From positions 186,001 to 250,000 of the forward strand of contig RCTD01000036.1 of the NCBI GenBank assembly GCA_014898415.1: a stretch of 64,000 bases of DNA, read 5' to 3'. The notes under the pieces are model-generated. The model was not told the DNA's origin and did no database searches. It saw only the letters and a list, made by a program, of their open reading frames with translations. This DNA comes from Stromatinia cepivora (taxonomy: Eukaryota; Ascomycota; Leotiomycetes; Helotiales; Sclerotiniaceae). Numbering within the stretch: the first letter of the stretch is position 1; every line of letters begins with the position of its first letter. Positions 35,448 to 49,909 of this stretch are shown here, one piece after another. The position numbers and the translations under genes are program-made.

Positions 35448-35695
35448 TATCAGAACAATTGTATATAAGGAAATAAAACTTATCAATAAACGTATAGAAT
35501 TCTTTATTAATATATTTTGATTTTTTTAAAAAGCTAGAATCTATAAAGGATAAAGAACTATATAATGATGTATGCCGAGGCATTAATGCGAGCATTAATG
35601 CGCATATGATCCTTACCATCCTTACCATCCTTATCATCCTTATCATCCTTATCATCCTTACCATCCTTACCATGCACGTGATTCATATTCCGACA
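35448..35695 (-). repeat. Element A 5' LTR (right, 248 bp)
   Basis: Contains about nine tandem (A/G)TCCTTA(C/T)C units (35601-35671), more than the other LTRs, and ends CATATTCCGACA. Confidence 0.75.
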
Positions 35696-35907
35696 GAATT
35701 ATAATTTGAATAAAAAGATATAAAAAATGTTATATATTTTATATAATAATAAAAGTATTAATTTATATATTTATTTATTATTTATAATATTGATAATAAT
35801 AAAAGAGTTTATAAAACGATCGAGGGATTTCTTTTTGGATTATAATTGTTTAATATTTCTGGTATTAAATATAATTATATTATTGATATAGAATCGTTGA
35901 AATAAAT
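35696..35907 (-). mobile_element. Element G1 internal fragment between A and B
   Basis: 212 bases of AT-rich host sequence separating two oppositely oriented Copia copies. Confidence 0.4.
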
Positions 35908-36112
35908 TGTCGAAATATGAATCACGTGCATGGTAAGGATGGTAAGGATCACGTGCCCACTAGTGTTCGCACTAGTGCTTCGGTACGCATTATTATATAG
36001 CTTCTTACCTTTTATAGATTCTAACTTTTTAGGCAAATCAAAATATATTAATTATAAGAGTTGAATATATTTATTGATAAACTTTATTTTCCTATATATA
36101 GTTATCCTGATA
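35908..36112 (+). repeat. Element B 5' LTR (205 bp)
   Basis: Starts TGTCGAAATATGAATCACGT and is the least eroded in its first 100 bases. It has only two GGTAAGGAT units where other copies have five or more, and a CACTAGTG/CACTAGTG inverted motif follows. Confidence 0.8.
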
Positions 36113-38191
36113 TTCATTAATTTATAATAATATTATAAATTAGATATTAGAAATTAATATAAATAATTACAAATTTTAAGTTTATTTAATTCTGTTTTTA
36201 TAATTGAATAAAAGTATTTCGTTATAAAACAAAGTATTTTTATATCAAAGAATAAATCTTTAATTATTAAGTAATTCAAAAGAATTAAAAGATTAAGAAT
36301 AATAGTTATCTAATAGCGAATTTGAAGTTCATTTTTTGATTTAATTATTTTATGTTTATTATATATCTATTAGATAATATAGGGTATATATTTGAAGAAA
36401 ATATGAAAGTAATTTCAAGTTTTTCGTTATACTTATTTTTATATGAAAAATCATTTCATTTATTTATTTTATACGAATTATTAATTATATATAAAATTAA
36501 TTAATTCGATTTGATTAATTTCATTACCCTAATCGTTTTGTTCATTTTAATCAAATCTGTTCCGATTAAACTTGATCATCTTGATTAAATTTTGGTCAAT
36601 TTGGTGAATTTGATCAAATTTGGTCAAATTTAATCAATTTGATCAATTTCGGTTAACTTAATCAATTCGATTAATCAATTCCTAAAAACCTCGAAATGCC
36701 TTTAGGATCCAAAAACATTGTATATAATACAAATGTAACTTTATTATAGTATATATTTTGTATATTATGAATTTATATTTAGATTTGTTTTTAAGATCGT
36801 TTTAAAAACTTTATCATGATTGATTTCGATATAATTAAAGAATATATGATAATTATTATTATGATAATTATGGCGAATATATTCGAATATTCTTTTAAAA
36901 CTCTTTACTTTGAGAAAATCTGCATTCTATTATTATCAATATCAAATGTAATAAAGATATCAATTATTTTATATATTAGGAATAAAAAGTATAATAAATG
37001 AATAAATAAATGGAAGTATAATCAAAATGTATTTACAAAAGAAAACCTTTAGAAAATTATCGATTTCTGTAAATTCAAATTGGAATTCTAAATAATATAT
37101 AATTATATTGATAATGATTTATAAAGCGATTATTGTAATGATTTTGTAAATTTCAAAATTGAGTATTTCGAATTTGTCAATTCAAAGATTATATTTAGAT
37201 TATATATTGAATTAAGAATAGATGGTTTGTTTATCAAAAAGATAATACAATATATAGAATTAATAGTTAATAAAGTTTTGATTGAAATGTTTTATATTTT
37301 ATATATATTATAATCGAATGATCGAATTCGAGAGGTAATGATGGATTGATACTTTCAATTTCGATTAAAAACTATTCTAAATCAAATCAAGAAATTTGAT
37401 AACAATATATATTTGGATATCATTTTTGAAGATCTAATATTTTTATTTAATTTTTAAAGAAAAAAACAATTTGTATAATTGAATATAAAGCAATTATTTT
37501 TAATATAATATAAGGGAATTCAATTATTATAATTAAGTAAGAAATCGGGATCTTATATATTCAAGGAATTCTTATATAGTGAATATTAAGATTTAGTATT
37601 ATTATAATCATTATATAATAATAATGTATTATTTGAAGATGAAAAATCAATAAATGGGACGAAATCTATTGATGATAAAAGATTATCAAATAGATTATCT
37701 AATAATAGGAAATCTTTAGGTAATAATAGATAATTTGAATATGATTGTAAAATAGATAATATAGATTAAGATGATGTTTATATATATCTTTGTAAAGATA
37801 ATAAAGGAGAAAGAGATTTATTTAATAATAAAAGGAATAATGGTTTAGGAAATTATAAAGATAAATTATTTGATTATATATAAAATAATAATATCAATTA
37901 TGATCTTGGAAACTTTGAGAAATTTTATAATAATGCTAATAAATATATTGGTCAGGATAACAATTTCGATTATAAATATATTTTTTTTCTTAATTATTAT
38001 GAAAGGATCGATATTTATTTAAGTTTTTATATAAGGGTATTTTTAATGATATTAAAGAAGGAGCTTTTGGTATTTTATTATTCGAATTTTAATTATATTT
38101 TAAATATAATAGAGGGTATCTATGAAATGATGAAAATATTTTTTGAAGGAGAAAGGTATCAATATGGATTTATGAAGAAATGGGATTATAT

Positions 38192-38472
38192 TGTGAGAAA
38201 GTTGGGATATCAAGGCCTAACACATAGCTAGTTCGTAGCCATATGGTCACATGACTCTTCGTAGTTAGATATAAAAAAAAACTCTGCTCCCCTCTCCTTG
38301 AAAGAAATCAATCGTTTTTCCACTAATCTTTTTGTACCCTATTTGTACACAACCCAAATCATTATCTAAACCTACTAGTTTTACTACTTGAAGCCTCTAC
38401 AATGTAATCTGATCAGTTCCAATTCCCATTTCCCCTCGCAGCGTGCTATCGGGACGACCTACCTCTTTCACA
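38192..38472 (+). mobile_element. Solo LTR of normal base composition inside element B
   Basis: 281 bp starting TGTGAGAAAG and ending CTCTTTCACA, flanked by a 4-bp ATAT repeat (38188-38191 and 38473-38476). The equivalent position in A and C reads straight through (GATTATATAATA). It contains a TATA-like TAGATATAAAAAAAA followed by a C/T-rich segment, as a retrotransposon promoter would. It is much less AT-rich than its surroundings, so it arrived after the RIP wave that damaged B, or escaped it. Strand is by the TATA motif. Confidence 0.75.
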
Positions 38473-41400
38473 ATATGATGTTTAAAGTAATTATTGTATA
38501 GAATTTTGAAAAATTAATAATAGAATGTTTGGATATTATGATTATCAAATTTCGTTATTTTCAAAAAGGTTTATCAAGAGAATTTCAAATAGTTATATAT
38601 ATTTAAAAAAAGATATTCTATATATATGATTATATATTAATATATAATCAAATATATTATCGATCTTTAAAATCTATAATCGGATTTATCGAAGATTTGT
38701 AAGGTTTTATTTTTATATATAAAAAGTTATATTTAAATGAAAACGGAATATTTTATATAAATCGAATATATAATTAAAAGAACTTTAGGAATAATTGTGA
38801 ATATAAATCTAATTAATGATTTTTATTCGATTAAAAAGTATTAAAAAATGCTTTATTTGCAACAAAGAAAATTGTTGATTAAATAAATATATAAAAATTG
38901 AACGAATTGAGTCGAAATATAGATATAAAGAATTATTCAAAGGTAACAATAAAGAATTCGGATTATATTTCGAATAATATATTATCGAATATAAAGGAAC
39001 TTTATTAGATATCGATATTGATGAAGAATTTGTAATATATATTTAAAACAATTTAAAGGAGAATATAAAAGATAATGAATTAGAATATATTTGGATTTTA
39101 TTTTGTGGATTAATTAATGAAAAAGAAATTACAATGAATTTATTCGATAAAGTAATAATATATATTTTAATTAGGTTTGTTAATAAATCAATCAATAAGA
39201 TTGAAGGATATAAAGCTTTCTTTTTGAAATATAATAAGAAAGAGTTTCAGAATATTATTGTTGATATAAAAGTATTTTAATGATTTATAATAAGATTCAA
39301 ATAGTATTAAGTATATCAAAAGAATATCAAAAATATCAAATTGAATATAAATCAAGTAGGAATCGTAAAGATGATATTTGGAATCGAAAACGTTGAATCA
39401 ATTGAATCGATTCAATTGAATCTATTTTTAGAATTTATCGAATTCTATATTATAGAATTAGAAATATTATTTTTATTATTGTTATAAGATATAAATCGAT
39501 TTGGAGTATATTACAATAATATTATCAATATACTTATATTATCAATTATAAAATATCTTTGCATTTGCAAATTCAAATATATAATATTATTTTAAAATAT
39601 AAAGATCTAATAATTTATATAAATATTTATCGATATAAATAATTATTATTTGATCGAATTAGAAATATAAAGATTATATTATTATTTCGATTATTCATTT
39701 ATAAATAGATTTTATCGAATCCTTTGATATATAGATTATATAGATATTGTTTAAGGAGATTTCGAAAAATTTATGAAATTCTGTGAATATTGTTAAAAAT
39801 ATAGAAAATCCTTAAGCAGATTCAAATTCAACTTTTATAATAATATTGAATTCAAGTATTCGATTATAATTGATATTATATATATTAATAATAAATCAAT
39901 ATTATATATTGTTGATGAAGGAATTAGATTTCAAATAATACAATAATTTAATAATATTAATAGAAAGTATATATAGGATAAATTGAAGATATATTGGATA
40001 GATATATATTTAAGTTTATTAGATTATATTATTTGTGATATTGGGAGGGGCTTTGTGAATAAAGAATTCAAATAATATATCGAAATGATGATAATCATTA
40101 TGAAAAGTATACCCATCGAAATATATTGATCGATCGGGATGATCGAATATTATTATCAAATTATTCGATATATATATAATATCATCGAAAAAGAATTCAA
40201 AAATATTGAAATAACGAAAGAATCAGTATTGCAAATAACAATAAAAGCAATCAATGATATCATTAATCTTGATGGAATTATATTTATTCTTTTAGTATTC
40301 GAAATGTATTTATAAATATATGATTAAGATTTATCAATATTTAATATAATTAAGAAAACAAGTAGTGAAATCAAAAAACTTCGAGCTAAAAGATAAATAA
40401 TAGATATATTGAATAAAAAAAACAGTCCAAATATAATTTCAATTTATAAATTATCAATTAATTCAAAGATATAAATATGAAAAGAAAAAAACAATCGAAT
40501 TGCTGAATAAATAGATTCATTTATATTATTACAAACAAAAAGCGAAATTTATATAATTCAATTACCAAATAGATCTATGATCTTTCAATCTATAATAATA
40601 AAATTTTATATAATCGAAACATCGATATTAACAAAATCCATTATACAAATAGAATTTATTTTAATAAAACAAATCCCTTAAAAAACATCCTTAAAGGATT
40701 TCGAAATTGTTTCTCAAAAGAAATTTAAAATTATCTTAAAAAACATAGTAAAAGTTAATTCTGATATTCTTCAAATAATCATTTTATCAATAAAAATGTT
40801 ATACAATATAATTAATATAATACCGATCGAAATCATAACAATATAATTTATTAAAAATATAATAGAAATATTAAATATAATTATCTATTTTCAAAACGAT
40901 AAAGAAAAAAAAATCATTAATATCTTTAACAAAAATCTACTAGTATCTAATATACTTCAAAATTCATTGATTTATAAAGAATCAAGAAAGAAAAAGATCA
41001 ATAATTTAATAAAAAATAATGTATTCGAAATTATATAATAAACAAATATATCAGGAGATATATGAATATTCAAATCAAGATTCATTAATAAAATCAAAAA
41101 CGAAGATATTAAAAAAAATATTCCCAAAATCAAGATTTATAATCCAAATATAAATTGATACAAAAAAGGGAACAGTATTAATACAATTATTTACGATTTA
41201 GTAAATAAATCAATATTTGATATTAAATATTATAATTATTTTGTAATCAATTATACAAACAAAATTGTATATTAAAGATATTACTCAAATCTATATACAA
41301 GTAATATCCAATCTAATATAATTATTTTATATTCTATTATCTCAAAAAATAAGATTCCTGAAAGGAATACTATTACAAATGATCAAACTACTATATAATA

Positions 41401-42738
41401 TACTAGAAACCAAAAACCATTGATTCGATATTTATTACAATCATTATTTCATTATGCTTCAAATGATTCAATCAATCTACAATCTCTGCTTAATATATAT
41501 TAAACAGAAAAACAAAATATTTAAATTAATAAGATTTCAAACAAATAATATAATTATTATAATCAATAAAATATTCATAAATAGAAAACAAAAAGGACTC
41601 GAAAATACAAAATTTCTTACAAAAAATCGAGAAATTTTATCATTCGAAAACCCCTTCAAATTCAATAAAATCATTATTACTTAAACAAATAATAATTTCA
41701 TTTATATCAATCAAAAAAATAATAATATATAAATCTATAATTCATCAAAACACAATTAATTGATATTCATAATACAAAAAACAAAATTCGAAAAAATATA
41801 ACCTCAAAAGATTAATATATTATCCAATATATAAAAGGAATTTATATTTCGATAATATATCAATTAAAAATATTATTCGCTTTTTCTTTTATTGTCCAAA
41901 TCATAATTCTAAAAAGAAAAATACGAAACTAATGAATAAAACAATCCAATAGCAAATGAATAATTCAATCAAAAAATTGAAATTCGTATTACTCGATTTC
42001 GATTCGTTGAAACTAATAGTATTTATAAATTTATTATTCATTAACAATCGAAACCTATCCTTATAAATCAGATATATTATTATATTAATGAACAAAAACA
42101 ATAAAGCAAATCTAATTCATTAATTATTTATCAAATATAAAAAAATCATTAAAAGTATATTAATATCAAAACTTTACAATATAATCTTAGAATTCAATAT
42201 TAATATAATATTCAAAAATACTATCAAAAGTATATTACCAAAACAGAAAATACTATTAAATATATATATAAATTCGAAATCGCTTTACGATTGTCTTACG
42301 AAATTAAGTTCAATTCGAAAGAAAAAGCTAATGATCGATTTAATGACTTTACAATAATTGTATAAATAAAGAGAGATAATGAAAATTAAATAGATTGATA
42401 AAAAATCTAATCTGATTGATATAATAACGAAGGCAAAACTATACTAAACTTTTGGAGATTTTATAAAAAACAATATAATCAAGATCAAGATTATAGAATA
42501 AATAAAAAGATTAAAGTATAATAAAAAGAAAATGATATAAATACAAAAATTAAAAAACAAATACAATATAAAAGCTATTATAGATATATATTCAATTCAT
42601 CAAATATAGAATCATTTCATATACAAATTAATTCGAATAAAAGAACGAAATAAAAGTTAGGATTAAAAAGAATATTTATTTATCAGATATATATATTCCT
42701 AAAGTATACGAAACTTCGATTTTAAAAGAAATTACTAA

Positions 42739-42970
42739 TATCGGAATATGAATTATATATATAATAAAAATAATAAAGATGATAAAAATAGTGAAGATAA
42801 TAAGAATCATATACTCATTAATATTCGTATTAATATTTCAATATACATCATTATATAATTCCTCATCTTTTATAGATTCTAACTCTTTAAGTAAATCAAA
42901 ATATATTAATTATAAAAGTTGAATATATTTATTAATAAACTTCGCTTCTCTGTATACAATTGTTCTGATA
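42739..42970 (+). repeat. Element B 3' LTR (232 bp)
   Basis: Starts TATCGGAATATG and ends GTTCTGATA. It is heavily transitioned relative to the 5' LTR, especially in the GGTAAGGAT repeat, now GATAAAAATAGTGAAGAT-like. Confidence 0.75.
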
Positions 42971-43401
42971 TAAATCTTTTTTATTATTCTTCGATTTTTT
43001 TTGATTGATTTATTTCAAATTTTTATTAGTTGTATTTTTTCTAGATTTAATAATTCTATATATTTTTATATAATAAATATTTTCTTTTTAATATTGATAT
43101 TTCTATTGATATAATTAAATATAAATAAATATTTATATATTGTTTTAAAATATATTTTATTAATTATATTATATTATATTATATTATATTATATTATATT
43201 ATATTATATTATATTATATTATATTATATTATATTATATTATATTATATTATATTATATTATATTATATTATATTATATTATATTATATTATATTATATT
43301 ATATTATATTATATTATATTATATTATATTATATTATATTATATTATATTATATTATATTATATTATAAATGAATTTTGTTAAAAGTAATAATAATATTC
43401 A
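42971..43401 (-). mobile_element. Element G1 internal fragment between B and C
   Basis: Mostly taken up by an ATATT array (43165-43368); the remainder is AT-rich with no recognised coding. Confidence 0.4.
43165..43368. repeat. 5-bp satellite (ATATT)n, about 41 copies
   Basis: Uninterrupted pentanucleotide array. Confidence 0.95.
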
Positions 43402-43622
43402 TGTCGGGACAACTGTACACGGGGAAGTGAAGCTTATCAACGAACATATAGAACTCTTTGTTAATACGTTTTGATTTGCCTAAAAAGCTAGAATTTATAA
43501 AGGATGAAGATCTATATAATGATATATACCAAAGCACTAATGCAAACACTAATGCATATATGATCCTTACCATCCTTACCATCCTTACCATTCTTACTAT
43601 ATATATAATTCATATTCCGATA
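43402..43622 (-). repeat. Element C 3' LTR (left, 221 bp)
   Basis: One of the best-preserved LTR copies; it contains four CCTTACCAT-type units around 43564-43596. Confidence 0.78.
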
Positions 43623-46600
43623 CTAACAATTTCTCTTAAAGTCGAAGTATCGTATACTCTAGGAATATGTATACCCAGCAAATGAGTATTCTTTCTAATC
43701 CTAACTTTCATTTTGTTCCTTTGTTCAAATCAATCTATATATAAAATGATTATATATCCGATGATTGAATATATATTTGTAATAGTTTTTATTTTGTATT
43801 CGTTTTTTGATTCCTATATTTATACTATTTTCTCCCTATTATATTTTAATCTTTTTATTTATTCTATAATTTTGATCTTAATTATATTATTCTCTATAAG
43901 ATCTCTAAAAACCTAATATGATTTTGTCTTTATTATTATATTAATAAAATTAGATTCTTTATTAATTCATTTGATTTCCATTATTTCCTTTTATTTATAC
44001 AATTGCTATAAAGTCATTAGATCAATTATTAATCTTTTCTTTCGTATTGAACCTAATTTTGTAAAGCAATTGTAAAACGATTTCGAATTTGTATATATAA
44101 TTAATAATACTTTCTACTTTGATAATATACCTTTAATAGTGCTCTTGAATATTATGCTAATATCGAATCCTAAGATTATATTATAAAGTTCCAATATTAA
44201 TATGCTTCTAATGATTCTTTTGCATTTGATAGATAATCAATAAATTAGATTCATTTTGTTGTTCTTGTTCATTAGTATAATGATATATCTAATTTGCAAG
44301 GATAGATTTTGATTATTAATGAATAATATATCTATAAATATTATTAGTTTCAGTGAATCGAAATTGAATGGTACAAATTTCAATCCTTTAATTGAATTGT
44401 TTATTTATTATTGGATTGTTTTATTCATCAATTTCGTATCTTTCTTTTTGGGATTGATAATCTGGGTAGTAAAAGAAAAAGCAAATAATACTTTTGGTTA
44501 ATATATTATCGAAATATAAACTCTTTTTGTATATTAAATAATATATTGATCCTTTAGGGTTATGCTTTTTTGAACTTTACCTTTTATATTATAAATTCGT
44601 ATATTGTCTTTTCTGATTGATATAAATAAAGTTATCGTTTACTTGAATGATAATAATTCCGTTGAATTTGAAGGGGTTCCTGGATGATAAGGTTTCTCGA
44701 TCCTTTATAAGAAATTTCGTATTTTCGAATTCTTTTTGGTTTCTATTTGTAAATACTTTATTGGTTATAATGATTATATTATCTATTTGAAGTCCTATTA
44801 ATCCAAATATTTCGTCTTTCTATTTGATGTATATTAGATAGGGATTGTAAATTAATTGGATCATTTAGAATACAATGAAATAATGATTGTAATAAATACT
44901 AAACCAATGATTTCCAATCTTTGGTATATTATATAATGATTTGATTATTTGTAATAGTATTCCCTTTATGAATTCTATTTCCTTGGATGGTAGAATATAG
45001 AATAATTGTATTAGATTGAATACTGTTTGTATATAAACTTAAATAATATCTCTAATATACAAAATTGTTTGTATAATTGATTGTAGAATGATTATAATGT
45101 TTAATATCAAATATTAACTTGTATATTGAATTATGGGCGATTATATTAATACTATTTCTTTTTCTATATTATTCTATATCTAGATTATAAATCTCGATTT
45201 TGGGAATACCTTTTCAATATCTTTGTTTTTGATTTTATCGATGAATCTTGATTTGAATATTTATATATCTTTTGATATATCTATTTATTATATAATTTCG
45301 AATATATTATTTTCTATTAAACCATTAATTTCCTTCTTTTTTGATTCTTTATAAATTAATGGATTTTGAAGTATATCGGATATCAACAGGTTTTCATTGA
45401 AGATTCCGATGATGTTTTCTTTTTCATTGTTTTAAAAATAGATAATTATATTTAGTATTTTTATTATATTTTTAGTAAAATATATTACTATAATTTCGAT
45501 TGGTATTGTATTTATTGTATTGTATAATATTCTTATTAATAGAATGATTATTTAAAGGATACCAAGATTCATCTCTATTATATTTTTAAAATGGTTTTAA
45601 ATTTCTTTTGGATAATAGTTTCGAGATTTTTTAAAGATGTTTTCTAAAGGATTTGTTCTATTATAGTAGATTCTGTTTGTATAATAGATTCTATTAATAT
45701 TATTGTTTCGATTATATAAGGTTTCATTATTATAAATCGAAAAATTATAAATCTATTTGGTAATTGAATTATATAAATTTCGCTTTTAATTCGTAATAAT
45801 ATAAATAACTCTATCCATCTGGCAATTCGATTATTTCTTTCTTTTTATATTTATACTTTTGAATTGATTGATAATTTATAGATTGGAATTGTATTTGAAT
45901 TGTTATATTAATTCAATATATCTGTTATTTATCTTTCAATTCGAAACTTTTTGATTTTGCTATTTGTTTTTTTGATTGTATTAAATTATTGTTGAATATT
46001 AAATACCGATGGATCGAATTCGTTTATTCACGGGTATATTCTGAATATTAAAAGAGTAGGTATAATTCTATTAGGGTCAGTAGTATTATTGATTGTTTTT
46101 ATTATTATTTGTAATACCGACTCTTTTATTATTCTAATATCTTTGAATTCTTTCTCGATGATATTAAATATACATCAAATAATTTAATAGTAATATTTAA
46201 TTATTCTAATCGATTAATATACTTCAATAAATATACTTTTTGTAATAATTATCATTATTTCGGTATATTATTTGAATTCTTTATTCACAAAATTTTTCCC
46301 AATATTATAAATAATATAAACTGATGGATTTAGATATATATTTATCCAATATATTCTTAATTTATTCTATATATACTTTGTATTAATATTATCAAATCAT
46401 TATATTGCTTGGAATCTGATTCCTTTATCGATAATATATAATATTGATTTATTATTGATATATATAATATCGATTATAATCGAATAATTAAATTCGATAT
46501 TATCGCAAAAATTGAATTTGAATCTGTTTAAAGATTTTCTATATTTTTGATAATATTCATAGAATTTCATAAATCTTTTAAAATCTTTCTAGATAATATC

Positions 46601-49600
46601 TATATAATCTATATATTAAAGAATTTGATAGAATCTGTTTACAAAAAGATAATCAAAATAATAATATAATCTTTGTATTTCCGGTTTGGTTAAATAACAA
46701 TTATTCATATTGATAAATATTTATATAAATTATTGAATTTTTATATTCCAAAATAATATTGTATATTTGAATTTGTGAATATAAAAATGGTTTATAATTG
46801 ATAATATAAATATATCGATAATATTATTATAATATACTCTGAATCGATTTATATCCTATAATAATAATAAAAATAATATTTCTAATTCTATAATATAAAA
46901 TTCGATAATTTCTGGGAATAGGTTCAATTGAATTGATCCAATTAATTCAATCTTTCCGATTCCGAATATCATTTTTGTAATTCCTGTTTTATTTGTATTC
47001 AATATAATATTCTTAATATTCGTTTAATATACTTGATATTATTTGAATTTTATTATAGATTATTGGGATATTTCTATATCGATAATAATACCCTAAAACT
47101 CTTTATCATTATATTTCGAAAAAAAAATTTTGTACCCTTCAATTTTATTAATTGGTTTATTGATAAAATTAATTAAAGTATATATTATTATTTTATCGAA
47201 TAAATTCATTACAATTTTTCTTTATTAATTGATCTATAAAATAAAATCCAAATATACTCTGAACTATTATTCTTTATATTCTTTTTTGGATTGTTTTGAA
47301 TATATATTACGAATTCTTCATTAATATTAATATTCAATAAAGTTTCTTTATATTTAATAATATATTATTTAAAATATAATTTGAAATCCTTATTATTATT
47401 TTTGAATAATTCCTTATATTTATATTTCGATTTAATTTGTTCAATTTTTGTATACTTATTTGATTAATAACCTTTTTTTTTTATAAACAAAGTATCTTTT
47501 AGTTCTTTTTAATCAAATAAAGAATTGTTAATTAAATTTATATTTATAATTGTATTTAGGGTTCTTTTGATTATATATTCGATTTATATAGAATATCTTG
47601 TTTTTATTTGGATATGATTTTTTGTATATAAAAATGGAATCTTGTAGATCTTCGATAAATTCGATTACAGATTTTGAAGATTGATAATATATTTAATTAT
47701 ATATTGATATACAATTATATATATTAAAGATCTTTTTTTAAATATATATAACTATTTAAAGTTCTTTTAATAAATCTTTTTAAAGATATCAAAATTTGAT
47801 AATTATAATATTCAAATATTCTGATATCGATTTTCCAGGATTTTATACAATAATTATTTTAAATATTATATAATCCCATTTTTCTATAAATCCATATTGA
47901 TACCCTTCTCCTTCAAAAGATATTTTCATCATTTCATAAATACCCTCTATTATATTTAAAATATAATTGAAATTCGAATAATAAAATATAAAAACCTTTT
48001 CCTTTAACATTATAAAAAACACTCTTATATAAAGATTTGGATAAATATCAATTCTTTTACAATAATTGAAAAAGATAATATACTTATAATCGAAATTATT
48101 ATCTTAATTAATATATTTATTAACATTATCATAAAATTTCTCAAAGTTTCTAAAATCATAATCAATATTATTGTTTTATATATAATCAAATGATTTATCC
48201 TTATAATTTCCTAAACCATTATTTTCTTTATTATTAAATAAATCTTTTCCTTTTTCATTGTTTTTACAAAGATATATATAAATATCATTTTGATTTATAT
48301 CATTTGTTTTATAATTATTTCTGAAATATTTATTATTGTTTAGGGGTTTCTTATTATTAAATGATCTATTTGATAATCCTTTATTATAAATAGGTTTCTT
48401 TTTATTCGATAATTTTTTATTTTGAATAATATATTATTATTATATAATAATTGTAATAATATTAAGTATTATTTTCATTCTGGATTTTGATATTCATTAT
48501 ATAGAAATTCCTTGAATATATAAGATCCCGATTTCTTATCCAATTATAATAATTGGATTCCTTTATATTATATTAAAGATAATTATTTTGTATTTATTTA
48601 TACAAATTATTCTTTTCTTTAAGGATTAAAAGAAAATATTAAATCTTTAAGGATAATATTCAGATATATATTGTTATTAAATATCTTGATTTGATTTAAA
48701 ATGGTTTTTGATCGGAATTGGAAATATCGATCTATTTTTGTTTTTCGAATTTGATCATTTGATTATAGTGTATATAGAATATAGAGTATTTCGATTAAGA
48801 TTTTATTGATTATCAATTCTATACACTGTATCGTCTTTTTGATAAACAAATCATCTACCCTCAATTCAATATATAATCTGAGTATAATCTTTGGATAAAC
48901 GAATTCGAAATACTCAACTTTGAAGTCTACAAAATCGTTGTAATAATCATTTTATAGATTTTTATTGATATAATTATATATTATATAGAATTCTAATTTA
49001 TATTTACAAAAATCGATAATTTCTTGAGGGTTTTCTTCTATAAATACAAATTAATTGTACTTCCATTTATCTACCCATTTGTTATACTCTTTGTTTTTGA
49101 TATATGAAATAATTGATACTGATGATAATGGGATTCGTATTCTTTTAGAATAAAGGGTTATAAGGAAATGCTCGAATATATTTATCATGATCGTTATAGT
49201 AATGATTATTATGTGTTCTCGGGTTGTATCGAAATTGGTTGTTATAAAGTTTTTAAGACGATTTTAAAAAAGAATCTAAGTATAGATTCATAATATATGA
49301 AATGTATATTATAATGAAGTTTCATTTGTATTATATATAATGTTATTGGATCTTAAGGGTATTTCGAAATTGGGGTTAATTGATCGAATCGATCAAAATT
49401 GACCAAAATTGACCAAAATTGATCAAATTGATTAAAATGATCAGGTTTGATCGGAACGGGTTTGACCGAAATGAATGAAACGATCAAAATAATGAAATTA
49501 ATCAAATCGAATTGATCAATCTTGTGTATAGTTGATAATTCGTATGAAGTGAATAAATGAGATGGTTTTTCGTGAGAAAATGGGTATGACGAAAAACTTG

Positions 49601-49909
49601 AAATTGCTTTCAGATTTTCTTCAGATATATACTCTATATTATCTGATAGATGTATAATGGATACAGAATGATTGAATCAAAAAGTGAATTCCAAATTCAC
49701 TATTAAATGATTACTATTCTTGATCCTTCGATTCTCTTGGATTACTTAATAATTAGAGATTTATTTTTTGGTATAAAAATGCTTCATTTTGTAACGAAAT
49801 ATTTTTATCCAATTACAAAGGCAAAATCAAAATTGATTTAGAACTTATAACTCTTTGTATCAATTTTTAATATTTGATCTATAATATTATTATAACAAAA
49901 ACTAATCAA

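Larger units (their letters stand above)
28784..35695 (-). mobile_element. Element A: RIP-damaged Ty1/Copia, copy 1
   Basis: The left LTR (28784-29004) begins TGTCGGGACAACTG and the right LTR (35448-35695) ends ATTCATATTCCGACA. Flanks TAATT and GAATT share four of five bases. The interior matches element C in the same orientation and B in the opposite one. The minus-strand reading near 33.8-33.3 kb shows the Gag segment NNNKYFGNN... FGNLEKLYNNINKYIGQ. No long frame survives except that 177-codon one (33823-33290). Confidence 0.8.
35908..42970 (+). mobile_element. Element B: RIP-damaged Ty1/Copia, copy 2
   Basis: Perfect 5-bp duplication TAAAT (35903-35907 and 42971-42975). LTRs are 35908-36112 and 42739-42970. 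Decayed coding on the plus strand follows Copia order. Gag (about 37.9-38.19 kb, then interrupted) is followed by the integrase core at about 39.98-40.3 kb, with YIICDIGRGFVNKEF and ITIKAINDIINLDGI. Reverse transcriptase starts near 40.97 kb, with NNLIKNNVFEII, FKSRFINKIKNE and YYSNLYTSNIQSN. RNase H (about 42.0-42.15 kb) reads SLKLIVFINLLFINNRN, then KANLIH and IKSILISKLY. It contains a later solo-LTR insertion at 38192-38472. Confidence 0.85.

Noticed and set aside
35410..35673. Small proteins beginning MVRMVRMIRMIRM (also near 43.4 and 50.0 kb)
   Set aside because: They lie inside Copia LTRs and are translations of the GGTAAGGAT repeat.
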